This document shows, one piece after another, positions 18,102 through 26,123 of a stretch of DNA of 64,000 nucleotides; the first letter of the stretch is position 1, and each line of letters starts with the position of its first letter. The stretch covers positions 372,001 through 436,000 of the forward strand of contig NZ_JAKNUT010000004.1 of the NCBI RefSeq assembly GCF_023155855.1, in the 5' to 3' direction. A model generated the notes under the pieces. The model was not told the DNA's origin. It saw nothing but the letters and a program-made list of their open reading frames with translations, and made no database searches. The stretch is from Microbacterium aoyamense. GTDB lineage: Bacteria > Actinomycetota > Actinomycetes > Actinomycetales > Microbacteriaceae. A program made the translations under genes and the position numbers.

Positions 18102-19751
18102 ATGCCCGATCCCCGAAACGACGATCCTTTCGCCGATCTGTTCGGCAAGCTGCCCGACCCCCGGGCCCGGCGGATCGACGGAGACTCCGGTACCTCCGAG
18201 CCGGTGACCCCCACCGGTGCGACGCCGCCGCTGTCCCGCCGCGAAGCGCGGGAAGCCGCAGCCCGCGCGGCCACGGGGGAGCAGGCCGTCACGCCCTCCG
18301 CTGCAGAGCCCGCACCGACGCCCTCCGCGCCCGAGACCGAGTCATCGGCCGTTCCGGACTCGGGCGGGGCCGAGTCCGCGCCCGTCGCGCTGCGGTCCTC
18401 GTCGACGCCGGCTGCGGTGCCCCTCGAGTCGGCGCCCGTCACGGCATCCGCCCTCGACGACACGGACTGGCTGCTCGCCGCGAGCGGTCGTGACGCAACG
18501 GCTGCCGCTGCGGGAAGCGGCTACGCGCGCTCGAGCACGACGGCCACGATCCCCGCCGCGGAACCCGATCTCGAGGACCTCTTCACCGGCGCCCGCTCGA
18601 CCGACGAGCTCGGGAGGGAACCCGTGCCGAAGAACAAGAAGCGCCGACGTATCGGCGGGTGGATCGCCCTCGGTGTCGTCCTCGTGATCCTCGGTGGTCT
18701 CACTGCCGGCGGCTTGTACGTGTGGAACACGTACGAAGACAAGATCCGGGAGGTCATGGGCTGGGAAGAGCCCAAGGACTACGAGGACGGACTCGCGAAC
18801 GGCGAGGCGATGGTCACGATCGCCTCGGGCGACGTGACGACCACCATCTCGAACTCGCTGTACGAGGCCGGCGTGACGAAGACGCCCGAGGCCTTCTACG
18901 ACTACCTCATCGAGGAAGAGCTCAATCCGACGTTCTACCCGGGCGTCTACAAGATGCAGCTGCAGATGACGTCGGCAGCCGCCCTAGCCGCGCTCGAGGA
19001 CCCGGCGAACAAGATGGAGAACACCGCGCAGCTGCGCGAGGGGCTCACCGTCGCGCAGTCGCTGCCGCTGCTGGCGGAGGGCACCGGCATCCCGCTCGAG
19101 GAGTTCCAGGCGGCCGTCGCCGATCCCACGGTGTACGGCGTGCCGTTGGACCCCGCGGTCGCCGCGGCGGGCGGTCAGCCGCTCGAGGGCTGGCTGTTCC
19201 CGGCGACGTACACGTTCGACCCCGGCGTCACGGCGCAGGATGTCGTCCAGACGCTCGTGAACCGCACGATCCAGTCGCTCGACAGCGCGGGCGTGCCTGA
19301 GGCCGACCGCCAGCGCGTGCTCACCGAAGCATCCATCATCCAGCGCGAAGCGCGCACCGAGACCGATATGAAGAAGGTCGCGACGGTCATCAACAACCGC
19401 ATGGACCCCGGAAATCAGGAGACCTTCGGGCTCCTGCAGATGGACTCGACGGCCCAGTACGGGTACGGAGAGATGCACGACGGCACCGTGAGCTCGTCCG
19501 AAGAAGCCCTGAACGACCCCAACCCGTGGAACACCTACGTCAACACGGGGCTGCCCGTCGGGCCCATCGCCAACCCGGGCGACGTCGCCATCCAAGCGGT
19601 GATGAACCCCGAGCCCGGTCCCTGGTTCTACTTCGTGACGGTGAATCTCAACACGGGCGAAACGGTGTTCTCGGCCACTGTCGATGAGCACAACCAGGCG
19701 GTCGCGCAGTGGATCGAGTGGTGCAAGGCCAACCCGGACGCCGGGTGCTGA
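18102..19751 (+). CDS. mltG: Endolytic murein transglycosylase MltG
   Basis: MltG cleaves nascent peptidoglycan glycan strands at the membrane and ends polymerisation. The protein has 549 residues. A long cytosolic, disordered Ala/Pro/Ser/Glu-rich region covers about 1-180. One membrane segment follows (about 186-208, WIALGVVLVILGGLTAGGLY), then the extracytoplasmic YceG domain with the catalytic Glu region LTEASIIQREAR and NTYVNTGLPVGPIANPG. The ATG at 18102 follows ruvX by 1 base. The long N-terminal extension is common in Actinobacteria. The stop overlaps aroE. Confidence 0.93.
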   Translation: MPDPRNDDPFADLFGKLPDPRARRIDGDSGTSEPVTPTGATPPLSRREAREAAARAATGEQAVTPSAAEPAPTPSAPETESSAVPDSGGAESAPVALRSSSTPAAVPLESAPVTASALDDTDWLLAASGRDATAAAAGSGYARSSTTATIPAAEPDLEDLFTGARSTDELGREPVPKNKKRRRIGGWIALGVVLVILGGLTAGGLYVWNTYEDKIREVMGWEEPKDYEDGLANGEAMVTIASGDVTTTISNSLYEAGVTKTPEAFYDYLIEEELNPTFYPGVYKMQLQMTSAAALAALEDPANKMENTAQLREGLTVAQSLPLLAEGTGIPLEEFQAAVADPTVYGVPLDPAVAAAGGQPLEGWLFPATYTFDPGVTAQDVVQTLVNRTIQSLDSAGVPEADRQRVLTEASIIQREARTETDMKKVATVINNRMDPGNQETFGLLQMDSTAQYGYGEMHDGTVSSSEEALNDPNPWNTYVNTGLPVGPIANPGDVAIQAVMNPEPGPWFYFVTVNLNTGETVFSATVDEHNQAVAQWIEWCKANPDAGC

Positions 19752-20587
19752 CACCCGCGCGGCATCGCCTGGCGGTGTGGGGCGACCCGATCGCGCACAG
19801 CCGTTCCCCGCGCCTGCACGGAGCCGCCTACGGCGTGCTCGGGCTCGATTGGGAGTACGACCGACGGCAGGTGTCGGAAGCCCGCTTCGACACCGCCCTG
19901 CGCGGTCTCGACGGGTCGTGGCGCGGACTGTCGCTCACGTTCCCGCTCAAGGGTGCGGCGTTCCGCGCCGCAGCGACCCTCGATCGGCGCGCCGAACTCA
20001 CGGGCGCCGTGAACACGCTCCTGCTGCAGGACGACGGCGCGCACGGCTTCAACACCGACATCGGCGGTATCGTCGCGTCGCTCCGCGACGAGGGCATCAC
20101 CGCGGTCGTCCGCGCACGCATCGTCGGCGCGGGGGCCACGGCGACCTCCGCGCTCGTCGCCCTCGCCGAACTCGGGGCGACCTGGATCGAGATCGCCGCG
20201 CGCCGCCCCGAGGCCGTCGCGCCCCTGGTCGATCTCGGCGCGTCGCTGGGGGTCGCGGTGGCCGCGGCATCCTTCGACGCGCCTTCCTTCGCCCCCGTCG
20301 ACGTGACGATCGCGACGCTGCCGGGCGATGCGCCGGTCGCGGATGCCGCGGCCGACGCCCTCGCACAGGCCGGCGGATTCCTGCTCGACGTCGTCTACGG
20401 GCATTGGCCGACAGCGCTCGCGAGCGCGTGGGAGCGCGCCGATGCGCCGTCGACGTGGGGGCTCGGAATGCTTCTGCACCAGGCCGTGCTGCAGGTGCGG
20501 ATCTTCGTCTCAGGGCAGGTGGAGGTTCCCCTGGATGACGAGGGAGCGGTGCTGGCCGCGATGCGCCTCGCGGTCGTGGAAGACTAG
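19745..20587 (+). CDS. aroE: Shikimate dehydrogenase
   Basis: AroE reduces 3-dehydroshikimate to shikimate with NADPH. The protein has 280 residues. The shikimate-binding Ser pair lies in HSRSPRLHG, the catalytic Lys in TFPLKGAAF, the Asn/Asp pair in AVNTLL and FNTDIGG, and the dinucleotide-binding loop in [14 protein letters not shown] at 19745 overlaps the mltG stop by 7 bases and gives the normal N-terminus ([12 protein letters not shown]). It starts the shikimate run aroE-aroC-aroK-aroB. Confidence 0.93.
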   Translation: MLTPARHRLAVWGDPIAHSRSPRLHGAAYGVLGLDWEYDRRQVSEARFDTALRGLDGSWRGLSLTFPLKGAAFRAAATLDRRAELTGAVNTLLLQDDGAHGFNTDIGGIVASLRDEGITAVVRARIVGAGATATSALVALAELGATWIEIAARRPEAVAPLVDLGASLGVAVAAASFDAPSFAPVDVTIATLPGDAPVADAAADALAQAGGFLLDVVYGHWPTALASAWERADAPSTWGLGMLLHQAVLQVRIFVSGQVEVPLDDEGAVLAAMRLAVVED

Positions 20588-20591
20588 ACCA

Positions 20592-21806
20592 ATGCTCCGC
20601 GTGCTCACGGCCGGCGAATCGCACGGCCCCGAACTCGTCGCCATCATGGAGGGCCTGCCCTCCGGCATCCCGATCTCGCGCGCCGCCATCCAGGCGGATC
20701 TCGCGCGTCGCAAGCTCGGCTACGGCCGCGGCTCGCGCATGAAGTTCGAAGAGGACGAACTGTCGATCTCGTCGGGCGTCGTGCACGGCTGCACGCTCGG
20801 CAGCCCGATCGCGCTGCGCATCGGCAACACCGAATGGCCCAAGTGGGTCGAGGTCATGAGCCCCGAGCCCGTGGACCTCACCGACAAGTCGCGGGGCCGC
20901 GGGGCGGCGCTCACGCGTCCGCGCCCGGGCCATGCCGATCTCGTGGGTATGCAGAAGTACGGCTTCGACGAGGCACGGCCGATCCTCGAGCGCGCGTCGG
21001 CACGCGAAACCGCCGCGCGCGTCGCGCTCGGAGCGCTCGCCCGCGCGTTCCTGACCGAGCTCGGCATCCGTCTCGTCTCGCACACGCTCTCGATCGGCCC
21101 CGTACAGGTTCCCGAGGGCGCCGCGCTGCCGACACCCGACGACGTCGACGCGCTCGACGCCGATCCGCTGCGGTGCTTCGACGCGGCCACGTCCGCCGCG
21201 ATGGTCGCCGAGGTCGACGACGCCCGCAAGGACGGCGACACGCTGGGCGGGATCGTCGAGGTGCTCGCCTACGGCCTGCCGCCGGGGCTCGGCTCGCACG
21301 TGCACTGGGACCGCCGCCTCGACGCGAAGCTCGCAGAGGCGCTCATGAGCATCCAGGCGATCAAGGGCGTCGAGGTCGGCGACGGCTTCGAGACGACGCG
21401 CCGCCGCGGCTCCGCCGCCCATGACGAGCTTTTCGTGACGGATGACGGCATCACGCGGTCCTCCGACAAGGCGGGCGGCACCGAGGGCGGCATGTCGACA
21501 GGCACCGTGCTGCGCGTGCGCGCCGGCATGAAGCCCATCGCGACCGTGCCGAAGGCGCTGCGGACGGTGGATGTCGCGACCGGCGAGACCGCGTCGGCGC
21601 ACCACCAGCGCTCCGACGTGTGCGCGGTCCCGGCAGCCGGGGTCGTCGCCGAGGCCATGGTCGCGATCACCCTCGCGGGCGTCGTGCTCGAGAAGTTCGG
21701 CGGCGACAGCGTCGCCGAGACGCGGCGCAACCTCGAGGGCTACCTCGCGGCGATCCCCGAGACGCTGCGCAGCGCCGCCGCCGCGGACCATGAGCTCGCG
21801 CTCTGA
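20592..21806 (+). CDS. aroC: Chorismate synthase
   Basis: AroC converts EPSP to chorismate and needs reduced FMN. The protein has 404 residues. It begins [26 protein letters not shown], the invariant family N-terminus. Other signatures are [36 protein letters not shown] and [10 protein letters not shown]. The ATG lies 4 bases past the aroE stop. The end overlaps aroK by 17 bases. Confidence 0.97.
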   Translation: MLRVLTAGESHGPELVAIMEGLPSGIPISRAAIQADLARRKLGYGRGSRMKFEEDELSISSGVVHGCTLGSPIALRIGNTEWPKWVEVMSPEPVDLTDKSRGRGAALTRPRPGHADLVGMQKYGFDEARPILERASARETAARVALGALARAFLTELGIRLVSHTLSIGPVQVPEGAALPTPDDVDALDADPLRCFDAATSAAMVAEVDDARKDGDTLGGIVEVLAYGLPPGLGSHVHWDRRLDAKLAEALMSIQAIKGVEVGDGFETTRRRGSAAHDELFVTDDGITRSSDKAGGTEGGMSTGTVLRVRAGMKPIATVPKALRTVDVATGETASAHHQRSDVCAVPAAGVVAEAMVAITLAGVVLEKFGGDSVAETRRNLEGYLAAIPETLRSAAAADHELAL

Positions 21807-22311
21807 CGCGGTCGTGCTGATCGGCCCCATGGGCGCGGGCAAGACGAGCGTCGGCCGTCGGGTCGCGAAGGCCCTCGGCAGGCCGTTCTACGACACCGAT
21901 ATCGCGGTCAAGCGCGAGCACGGGCCGATCGAGGAGCTCTTCGAGACCCACGGCGAGCCGTACTTCCGCACCCTCGAGCGCGCGGCGGTGCGCGACGGTC
22001 TCGACACCCGCGGGATCGTGTCGCTGGGCGGGGGAGCGGTGCTGGATGCCGGAACCCGCGCCGATCTTGCCCGGCATCGCGTCGCGCTGCTCACGGTCGA
22101 GCCGCGTGTCGTGATCGCGCGCGTGAGGGATTCGAAGCGACCGCTGCTGCAGGGCGACGACGCCGGCGCACGGTGGAACGAGATCTACCAGGCCCGCAAG
22201 CCGGTCTACGAGCAGCTCGCGACCGAGGTGTTCGACACATCGTCCGGCCCCCTGCAGGACGTCGTCGACGCCGTGGTCGCGTGGATCCGAGCGACAGAGG
22301 AGGAATCGTGA
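21790..22311 (+). CDS. aroK: Shikimate kinase
   Basis: AroK phosphorylates shikimate with ATP. The protein has 173 residues. It contains the P-loop [12 protein letters not shown], the DTD motif (FYDTDIAV) that binds shikimate and Mg, FRTLERAAV, the GGGAV motif and the lid with RPLLQG. The ATG at 21790 is inside aroC. It gives a short MSSRSDAVV lead before the P-loop strand, as expected. It overlaps aroB by 4 bases. Confidence 0.95.
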   Translation: MSSRSDAVVLIGPMGAGKTSVGRRVAKALGRPFYDTDIAVKREHGPIEELFETHGEPYFRTLERAAVRDGLDTRGIVSLGGGAVLDAGTRADLARHRVALLTVEPRVVIARVRDSKRPLLQGDDAGARWNEIYQARKPVYEQLATEVFDTSSGPLQDVVDAVVAWIRATEEES

Positions 22312-23384
22312 GCGACACGACCACGATCAGCGTGACCGGAGACGCCGCCTACGACATCACGGTGGGCCGCGGCATCCTGTCGTCGCTCTCGTCGTACCTG
22401 CCCGAGAACGCACGCAAGGTGCTCATCGTGCACCCGCCGACGCTCGCCGCGCAGGCCGAGGCGCTGCGCACCTCCCTGCTGGAGGAGCGCGAGGTCATCC
22501 TCGCCGAGATCCCCGACGCCGAAGCCGGCAAGCGCATCGAGGTCGCCGCGTTCTGCTGGCAGGTCATGGGCAAGGCCGACTTCACCCGCACCGATGCCGT
22601 CATCGGGTTCGGCGGGGGAGCGGTCACCGATCTCGCCGGCTTCGTCGCGGCCACCTGGCTGCGCGGGGTCGCGGTCGTGCAGGTGCCGACGACGGTGCTG
22701 GGAATGGTGGATGCCGCGGTCGGCGGCAAGACGGGCGTCAACACCGCGGAGGGGAAGAACCTCGTCGGCGCGTTCTGGCCGCCGTACGCCGTCGTGTGCG
22801 ACCTCGATCTGCTCGACTCGCTGTCGCGCAACGAGCTCGTCGCCGGCTACGCCGAAGTCGTGAAGGCCGGCTTCATCTGGGCGCCCGAGATCCTCGACCT
22901 CATCGAGGCGGACCCCGCGCTCGCGACCGATCCGCACAGCGCCGAGTTCCGCCGCACGATCGAGCTCGCGATCGACATGAAGGCACGCGTCGTGAGCGAG
23001 GACTTCCGCGAGGCGGGGCTGCGCGAGATCCTCAACTACGGCCATACCCTCGGACACGCGATCGAACACGCCGAGCGCTACCGCTGGCGCCACGGCGCCG
23101 CGATCTCGGTGGGCATGGTCTTCGCCGCCGAGCTCTCCCGGCTGGCGGGACGACTGCCAGATGCCGCGGCCCAGCGCCACCGCGACATCCTGACGCTCCT
23201 GGGACTCCCCACGAGCTACCGAGCCGGAGCCTGGCCCCAGCTCAAGGCCACGATGCAGCGCGACAAGAAGAGCCGCGGCGGGATGCTGCGCTTCATCGTC
23301 CTCGACGACGTCGCCCGCCCCACGACGCTGCAGGCCCCCGACGAGTCGCTGCTGTTCGCCGCCTACCAGGAGGTCGGCGCGTAG
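22308..23384 (+). CDS. aroB: 3-Dehydroquinate synthase
   Basis: AroB converts DAHP to 3-dehydroquinate using NAD and a divalent metal. The protein has 358 residues. The NAD-binding region includes GFGGGAVTDLAGFVAATWLRG and VPTTVLGMVDAAVGGKTGVN. The metal-binding residues lie in GYAEVVKAGF and NYGHTLGHAIEH. The GTG start is preceded by GAGGAGG and overlaps the aroK stop as GTGA. Confidence 0.96.
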   Translation: MSDTTTISVTGDAAYDITVGRGILSSLSSYLPENARKVLIVHPPTLAAQAEALRTSLLEEREVILAEIPDAEAGKRIEVAAFCWQVMGKADFTRTDAVIGFGGGAVTDLAGFVAATWLRGVAVVQVPTTVLGMVDAAVGGKTGVNTAEGKNLVGAFWPPYAVVCDLDLLDSLSRNELVAGYAEVVKAGFIWAPEILDLIEADPALATDPHSAEFRRTIELAIDMKARVVSEDFREAGLREILNYGHTLGHAIEHAERYRWRHGAAISVGMVFAAELSRLAGRLPDAAAQRHRDILTLLGLPTSYRAGAWPQLKATMQRDKKSRGGMLRFIVLDDVARPTTLQAPDESLLFAAYQEVGA

Positions 23385-23429
23385 CGCGGCATTGGTCCGG
23401 ACCCGAGCATCCACCTCGACCACTCCCTT

Positions 23430-23499
23430 GGTCGGAGAATGTCACCGACGTCGGAGAATTCGCGGCGATGGCCGCCGACATGCGTGACAATCTCCGACC
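23430..23499. repeat. Intergenic element: two direct and one inverted copy of GTCGGAGA(A/T)T
   Basis: Two copies of GTCGGAGAAT occur at 23431-23440 and 23450-23459. An inverted copy at 23486-23499 pairs with 23430-23443 at 13 of 14 positions (GGTCGGAGAATGTC against GACAATCTCCGACC). The element lies in the 167-base gap between aroB and aroQ, upstream of the aroQ -10 box. It could be a terminator-like fold, an operator, or a copy of a dispersed extragenic repeat. Confidence 0.6.
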
Positions 23500-23539
23500 G
23501 GAGGGACGCGCGGGCGGGCTCCTCGTGGGTCGGCCGGGC

Positions 23540-23545
23540 TAGGGT
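23540..23545 (+). promoter_or_regulatory. -10 box (TAGGGT) for leaderless aroQ
   Basis: TAGGGT is followed by exactly 6 bases and then the GTG of aroQ. Confidence 0.5.
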
Positions 23546-23551
23546 GTTCGC

Positions 23552-24007
23552 GTGACCGAACGCCGCCTGCTGCTCGTCAACGGACCGAACCTCAACCTGC
23601 TGGGCAGCCGTGAGCCCGAGGTGTACGGCACGTCGACCCTCGACGACGTCGTGCGGATCGCGATGGATGCCGCGGCCGCGCGCGGCTTCGAGATCCGGGC
23701 GGTCCAGAGCAATCACGAGGGCGTCCTGCTCGATGCGATCCACGACGCGCGCGCCGACTGCGCGGGGATCGTGATCAATCCCGGGGGGCTCACGCACACG
23801 TCCGTCGTGCTGCGCGACGCGCTCTCGGGCGTGAACCTGCCGATCGCCGAGGTGCACATCTCGAACGTGTACGAACGCGAGGCGTTCCGCCACCATTCGT
23901 ATGTCGCCGACGTCGCCGCCGTGCACGTCATCGGCGAGGGCGTCGAGGGCTATGCCACAGCAGTACGGAGGCTCATCGACGTCATCGCGGGCGTCGCGGA
24001 AGGCTGA
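23552..24007 (+). CDS. aroQ: 3-Dehydroquinate dehydratase, type II
   Basis: AroQ dehydrates 3-dehydroquinate to 3-dehydroshikimate. The protein has 151 residues and is clearly the type II (dodecameric) enzyme. It shows [18 protein letters not shown] with the catalytic Arg and Tyr, [22 protein letters not shown], and EVHISN with the catalytic His. The GTG start has no ribosome binding site and follows TAGGGT by 6 bases. It is separated from aroB by an unusual repeat element, so it is probably transcribed separately. Confidence 0.95.
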   Translation: MTERRLLLVNGPNLNLLGSREPEVYGTSTLDDVVRIAMDAAAARGFEIRAVQSNHEGVLLDAIHDARADCAGIVINPGGLTHTSVVLRDALSGVNLPIAEVHISNVYEREAFRHHSYVADVAAVHVIGEGVEGYATAVRRLIDVIAGVAEG

Positions 24008-24032
24008 TCGGGGCGCAGCACCCGTCATCCCG

Positions 24033-24038
24033 TAGAAT
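24033..24038 (+). promoter_or_regulatory. -10 box (TAGAAT) for efp-nusB
   Basis: TAGAAT predicts a start near 24045, about 49 bases before the efp ATG. Confidence 0.5.
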
Positions 24039-24046
24039 CGAACGTC

Positions 24047-24063
24047 GGCGCGCTCCGCGCGCC
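24047..24063 (+). other. Hairpin at the 5' end of the efp message
   Basis: GGCGCGC and GCGCGCC are perfect 7-base arms around a 3-base loop, placed at or next to the predicted 5' end of the efp transcript. It may protect the RNA end. Confidence 0.45.
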
Positions 24064-24093
24064 CCACTGACACGGAACGGACACTCTTCACTC

Positions 24094-24654
24094 ATGGCAT
24101 CCACCGCAGACATCAAGAACGGCGTCGTCCTCTCGATCGACGGGCAGCTCTGGAACGTCATCGAGTTCCAGCACGTCAAGCCGGGCAAGGGTGGAGCGTT
24201 CGTCCGCACGAAGCTCAAGAACGTCCTCTCGGGCAAGGTCGTCGACCGCACGTACAACGCCGGCGCCAAGATCGACATCGAGAACGTCGACCGCCGCGAC
24301 TTCACGTACCTGTACAACGACGGCGACAACTTCGTCTTCATGGATGTCGACGACTACGACCAGATCAACGTCGCCGCAGCCACGGTCGGCGACGCCGCCA
24401 ACTTCCTGCTCGAGAACCAGCAGGTTCAGATCGCGCTCAACAACGGCAACCCGCTGTACGTCGAGCTGCCGGCATCCGTCGTCCTCGAGATCACGTACAC
24501 CGAGCCCGGCCTCCAGGGCGACCGGTCGTCAGCGGGCACGAAGGCCGCGACGGTCGAGACCGGCTACGAGATCCAGGTCCCGCTCTTCGTCGAGCAGGGC
24601 ACGAAGGTCAAGGTCGACACCCGCACGGGTGATTACCTCGGCCGCGTCAACTGA
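24094..24654 (+). CDS. efp: Translation elongation factor P
   Basis: EF-P rescues ribosomes stalled on polyproline. The protein has 186 residues in three beta-barrel domains. It starts [17 protein letters not shown] and ends TGDYLGRVN. The domain I loop reads [10 protein letters not shown] with Lys32 at the tip. No modification enzymes (EpmA, EarP) are nearby. As I recall the literature, many actinobacterial EF-Ps have PGKGP and work unmodified, whereas this one has PGKGG. GGAACGGA precedes the ATG by about 12 bases. nusB follows after 2 bases. Confidence 0.96.
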   Translation: MASTADIKNGVVLSIDGQLWNVIEFQHVKPGKGGAFVRTKLKNVLSGKVVDRTYNAGAKIDIENVDRRDFTYLYNDGDNFVFMDVDDYDQINVAAATVGDAANFLLENQQVQIALNNGNPLYVELPASVVLEITYTEPGLQGDRSSAGTKAATVETGYEIQVPLFVEQGTKVKVDTRTGDYLGRVN

Positions 24655-24656
24655 CC

Positions 24657-25067
24657 TTGAGCGCACGCAGCAAGGCGCGCAAGCGCGCACTCGACATCCT
24701 CTTCCAGTCCGACGTCCGCGGTGACGAGCTGTCGACGACGATCGCGGCCGAAGCCAAGCGGGCGGCGAGCGAACCCGCTCGCGAAGCATCCTGGCTCTAC
24801 GCGCGCGAGATCGTCGACGGCGTCAACGACAATCGCGACGCGATCGACGAGCAGATCACGACCTTCGCGAAGGACTGGACGCTCTCGCGTATGCCGGCCG
24901 TCGACCGGGCCGTCCTGCGCATCGGCGTGTGGGAGCTCCTCTACAACGACGAAGTGCCGTCGGCCGTCGCGATCGACGAGGCGGTCGAGCTCGCTAAGGA
25001 GTTCTCGACCGACGAGTCCGGGTCCTTCGTCCACGGTGTGCTGGGGCGGATCGCGCGCTCCTCCTGA
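24657..25067 (+). CDS. nusB: Transcription antitermination factor NusB
   Basis: NusB pairs with S10 (NusE) on boxA RNA in rRNA antitermination. The protein has 136 residues, all helical. It carries SKARKRALDILFQSDVRGDEL at the N-terminus and MPAVDRAVLRIGVWELLYNDEVPSAVAIDEAVELAKEF in the core, cited here in part as the conserved PAVDRAVLRIG and AINEAVELAK-type segments. The only start giving the family N-terminus is TTG at 24657, 2 bases after efp, so it probably depends on coupling. Its last 127 bases are overlapped by a gene on the other strand. Confidence 0.92.
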   Translation: MSARSKARKRALDILFQSDVRGDELSTTIAAEAKRAASEPAREASWLYAREIVDGVNDNRDAIDEQITTFAKDWTLSRMPAVDRAVLRIGVWELLYNDEVPSAVAIDEAVELAKEFSTDESGSFVHGVLGRIARSS

Positions 25068-25936
25068 GGTCGAGTCGCTCGTCGTTCCCGCACGATCAGA
25101 AACGTCAGCAGGCCCGCGCCGACCGCGATCGCGGCGATACCGACGGGCAGCAGCCACGGCGACAGTTCGGCCATCGCGCTGGTCACGAGCGGAGTGAGCA
25201 GCGTGCCCCACGCGCCGATCCCGCCGCCCAGCAGCCAGTCGCGCAGCAGTCCGAACAGCGGGATCGCGGCGAGGCATACGGCACCGCCCGCCATGAGGCT
25301 GATCGCCAGCGCTTTCAGCGGCTTGCGCGCCAGAACGATGCCGACAGCACCCAGCACGACGCCGGCGAGCAGACCCCAGCGGTCGAGCTGCACCGCCCAG
25401 TGGTAGCGGGTGCGCATCGCATCCATCGACGGGGCATCGAGGATCGGGAAAGCGAGGTCGGCCGAGAGGCCGATGGATGCCCCGAACTCCGGCGGAATCT
25501 CCATCCCGAACGCCGTGAGGATCGGCAGGACCTCGATCGTGAGTGGGCGGGCGGGGGTGGATGCCGCGAACTGCGCGAGCGCGTCGTCGCGCGTCTCGAG
25601 GAGCTCGGTGACGAGCGCCTCCGCGACGGCGGGCGGAACCTCGCCGCCCGCGAAGACCTGCGCGAGCGCTCCCTGCAGGGGCGCGAGGTCCTTCCCCGTG
25701 ATCGCCGCGCCCTGGCTCACCGCCCAGTCGGCCGCACCTCCGAGCTGCGCACGCACGTCGGGGCTGTTGTAGACCGCGATCGCGTTGCGCACCGTGCCGC
25801 CGTCGTCGTTCACCGCCGCGAGCACGAGGTGCGCCTGCAGCCAGCCGGTGAGCAGGAAGAGCGACAGCGCGATGAGCCACCGGCTCAGCCGCGGACGGTC
25901 GACGCGACCCGACACGAGATCCATCAGGAAGCCCAC
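24941..25936 (-). CDS. Polytopic membrane protein of unknown function
   Basis: The 331-residue protein has an N-terminal membrane segment (WLIALSLFLLTGWLQAHLVLA), a large loop of about 140 residues likely outside the membrane (with ITGKDLAPLQGALAQVF and RPLTIEVLPILTAFG), and a cluster of four C-terminal membrane segments (from WGLLAGVVLGAVGIVL to LLPVGIAAIAVGAGLLTFLIV). I do not recognise the family. GTG at 25936 was chosen because GAGAGGAG precedes it. The roughly 42 residues after RERRAT are read from the antisense strand of nusB and look low-complexity, so they may be a run-on tail after loss of an older stop. Confidence 0.75.
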   Translation of the reverse strand: MGFLMDLVSGRVDRPRLSRWLIALSLFLLTGWLQAHLVLAAVNDDGGTVRNAIAVYNSPDVRAQLGGAADWAVSQGAAITGKDLAPLQGALAQVFAGGEVPPAVAEALVTELLETRDDALAQFAASTPARPLTIEVLPILTAFGMEIPPEFGASIGLSADLAFPILDAPSMDAMRTRYHWAVQLDRWGLLAGVVLGAVGIVLARKPLKALAISLMAGGAVCLAAIPLFGLLRDWLLGGGIGAWGTLLTPLVTSAMAELSPWLLPVGIAAIAVGAGLLTFLIVRERRATRPQEERAIRPSTPWTKDPDSSVENSLASSTASSIATADGTSSL

Positions 25937-26087
25937 AGGTACTCCTCTCCGGGGTGACAGAGCGCGACGGCGCGTGCAGAGATACATCCGGCATCCTTTC
26001 GTCACGCACGCCCGCGCGGAACCGTGCCAGCACGCACGCACCGGGTTTGTCACGGTCCGGTCTCCGGGGTCGTCGGCGGGTCGAAGG

Positions 26088-26093
26088 TAGAAT
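26088..26093 (+). promoter_or_regulatory. -10 box (TAGAAT) for the MBL-Rieske gene
   Basis: TAGAAT lies 30 bases upstream of the ATG at 26124, with AGGAGG at 26109-26114 in the resulting short leader. Confidence 0.5.
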
Positions 26094-26123
26094 CGACGGG
26101 TTCCGATCAGGAGGATTCACCCC

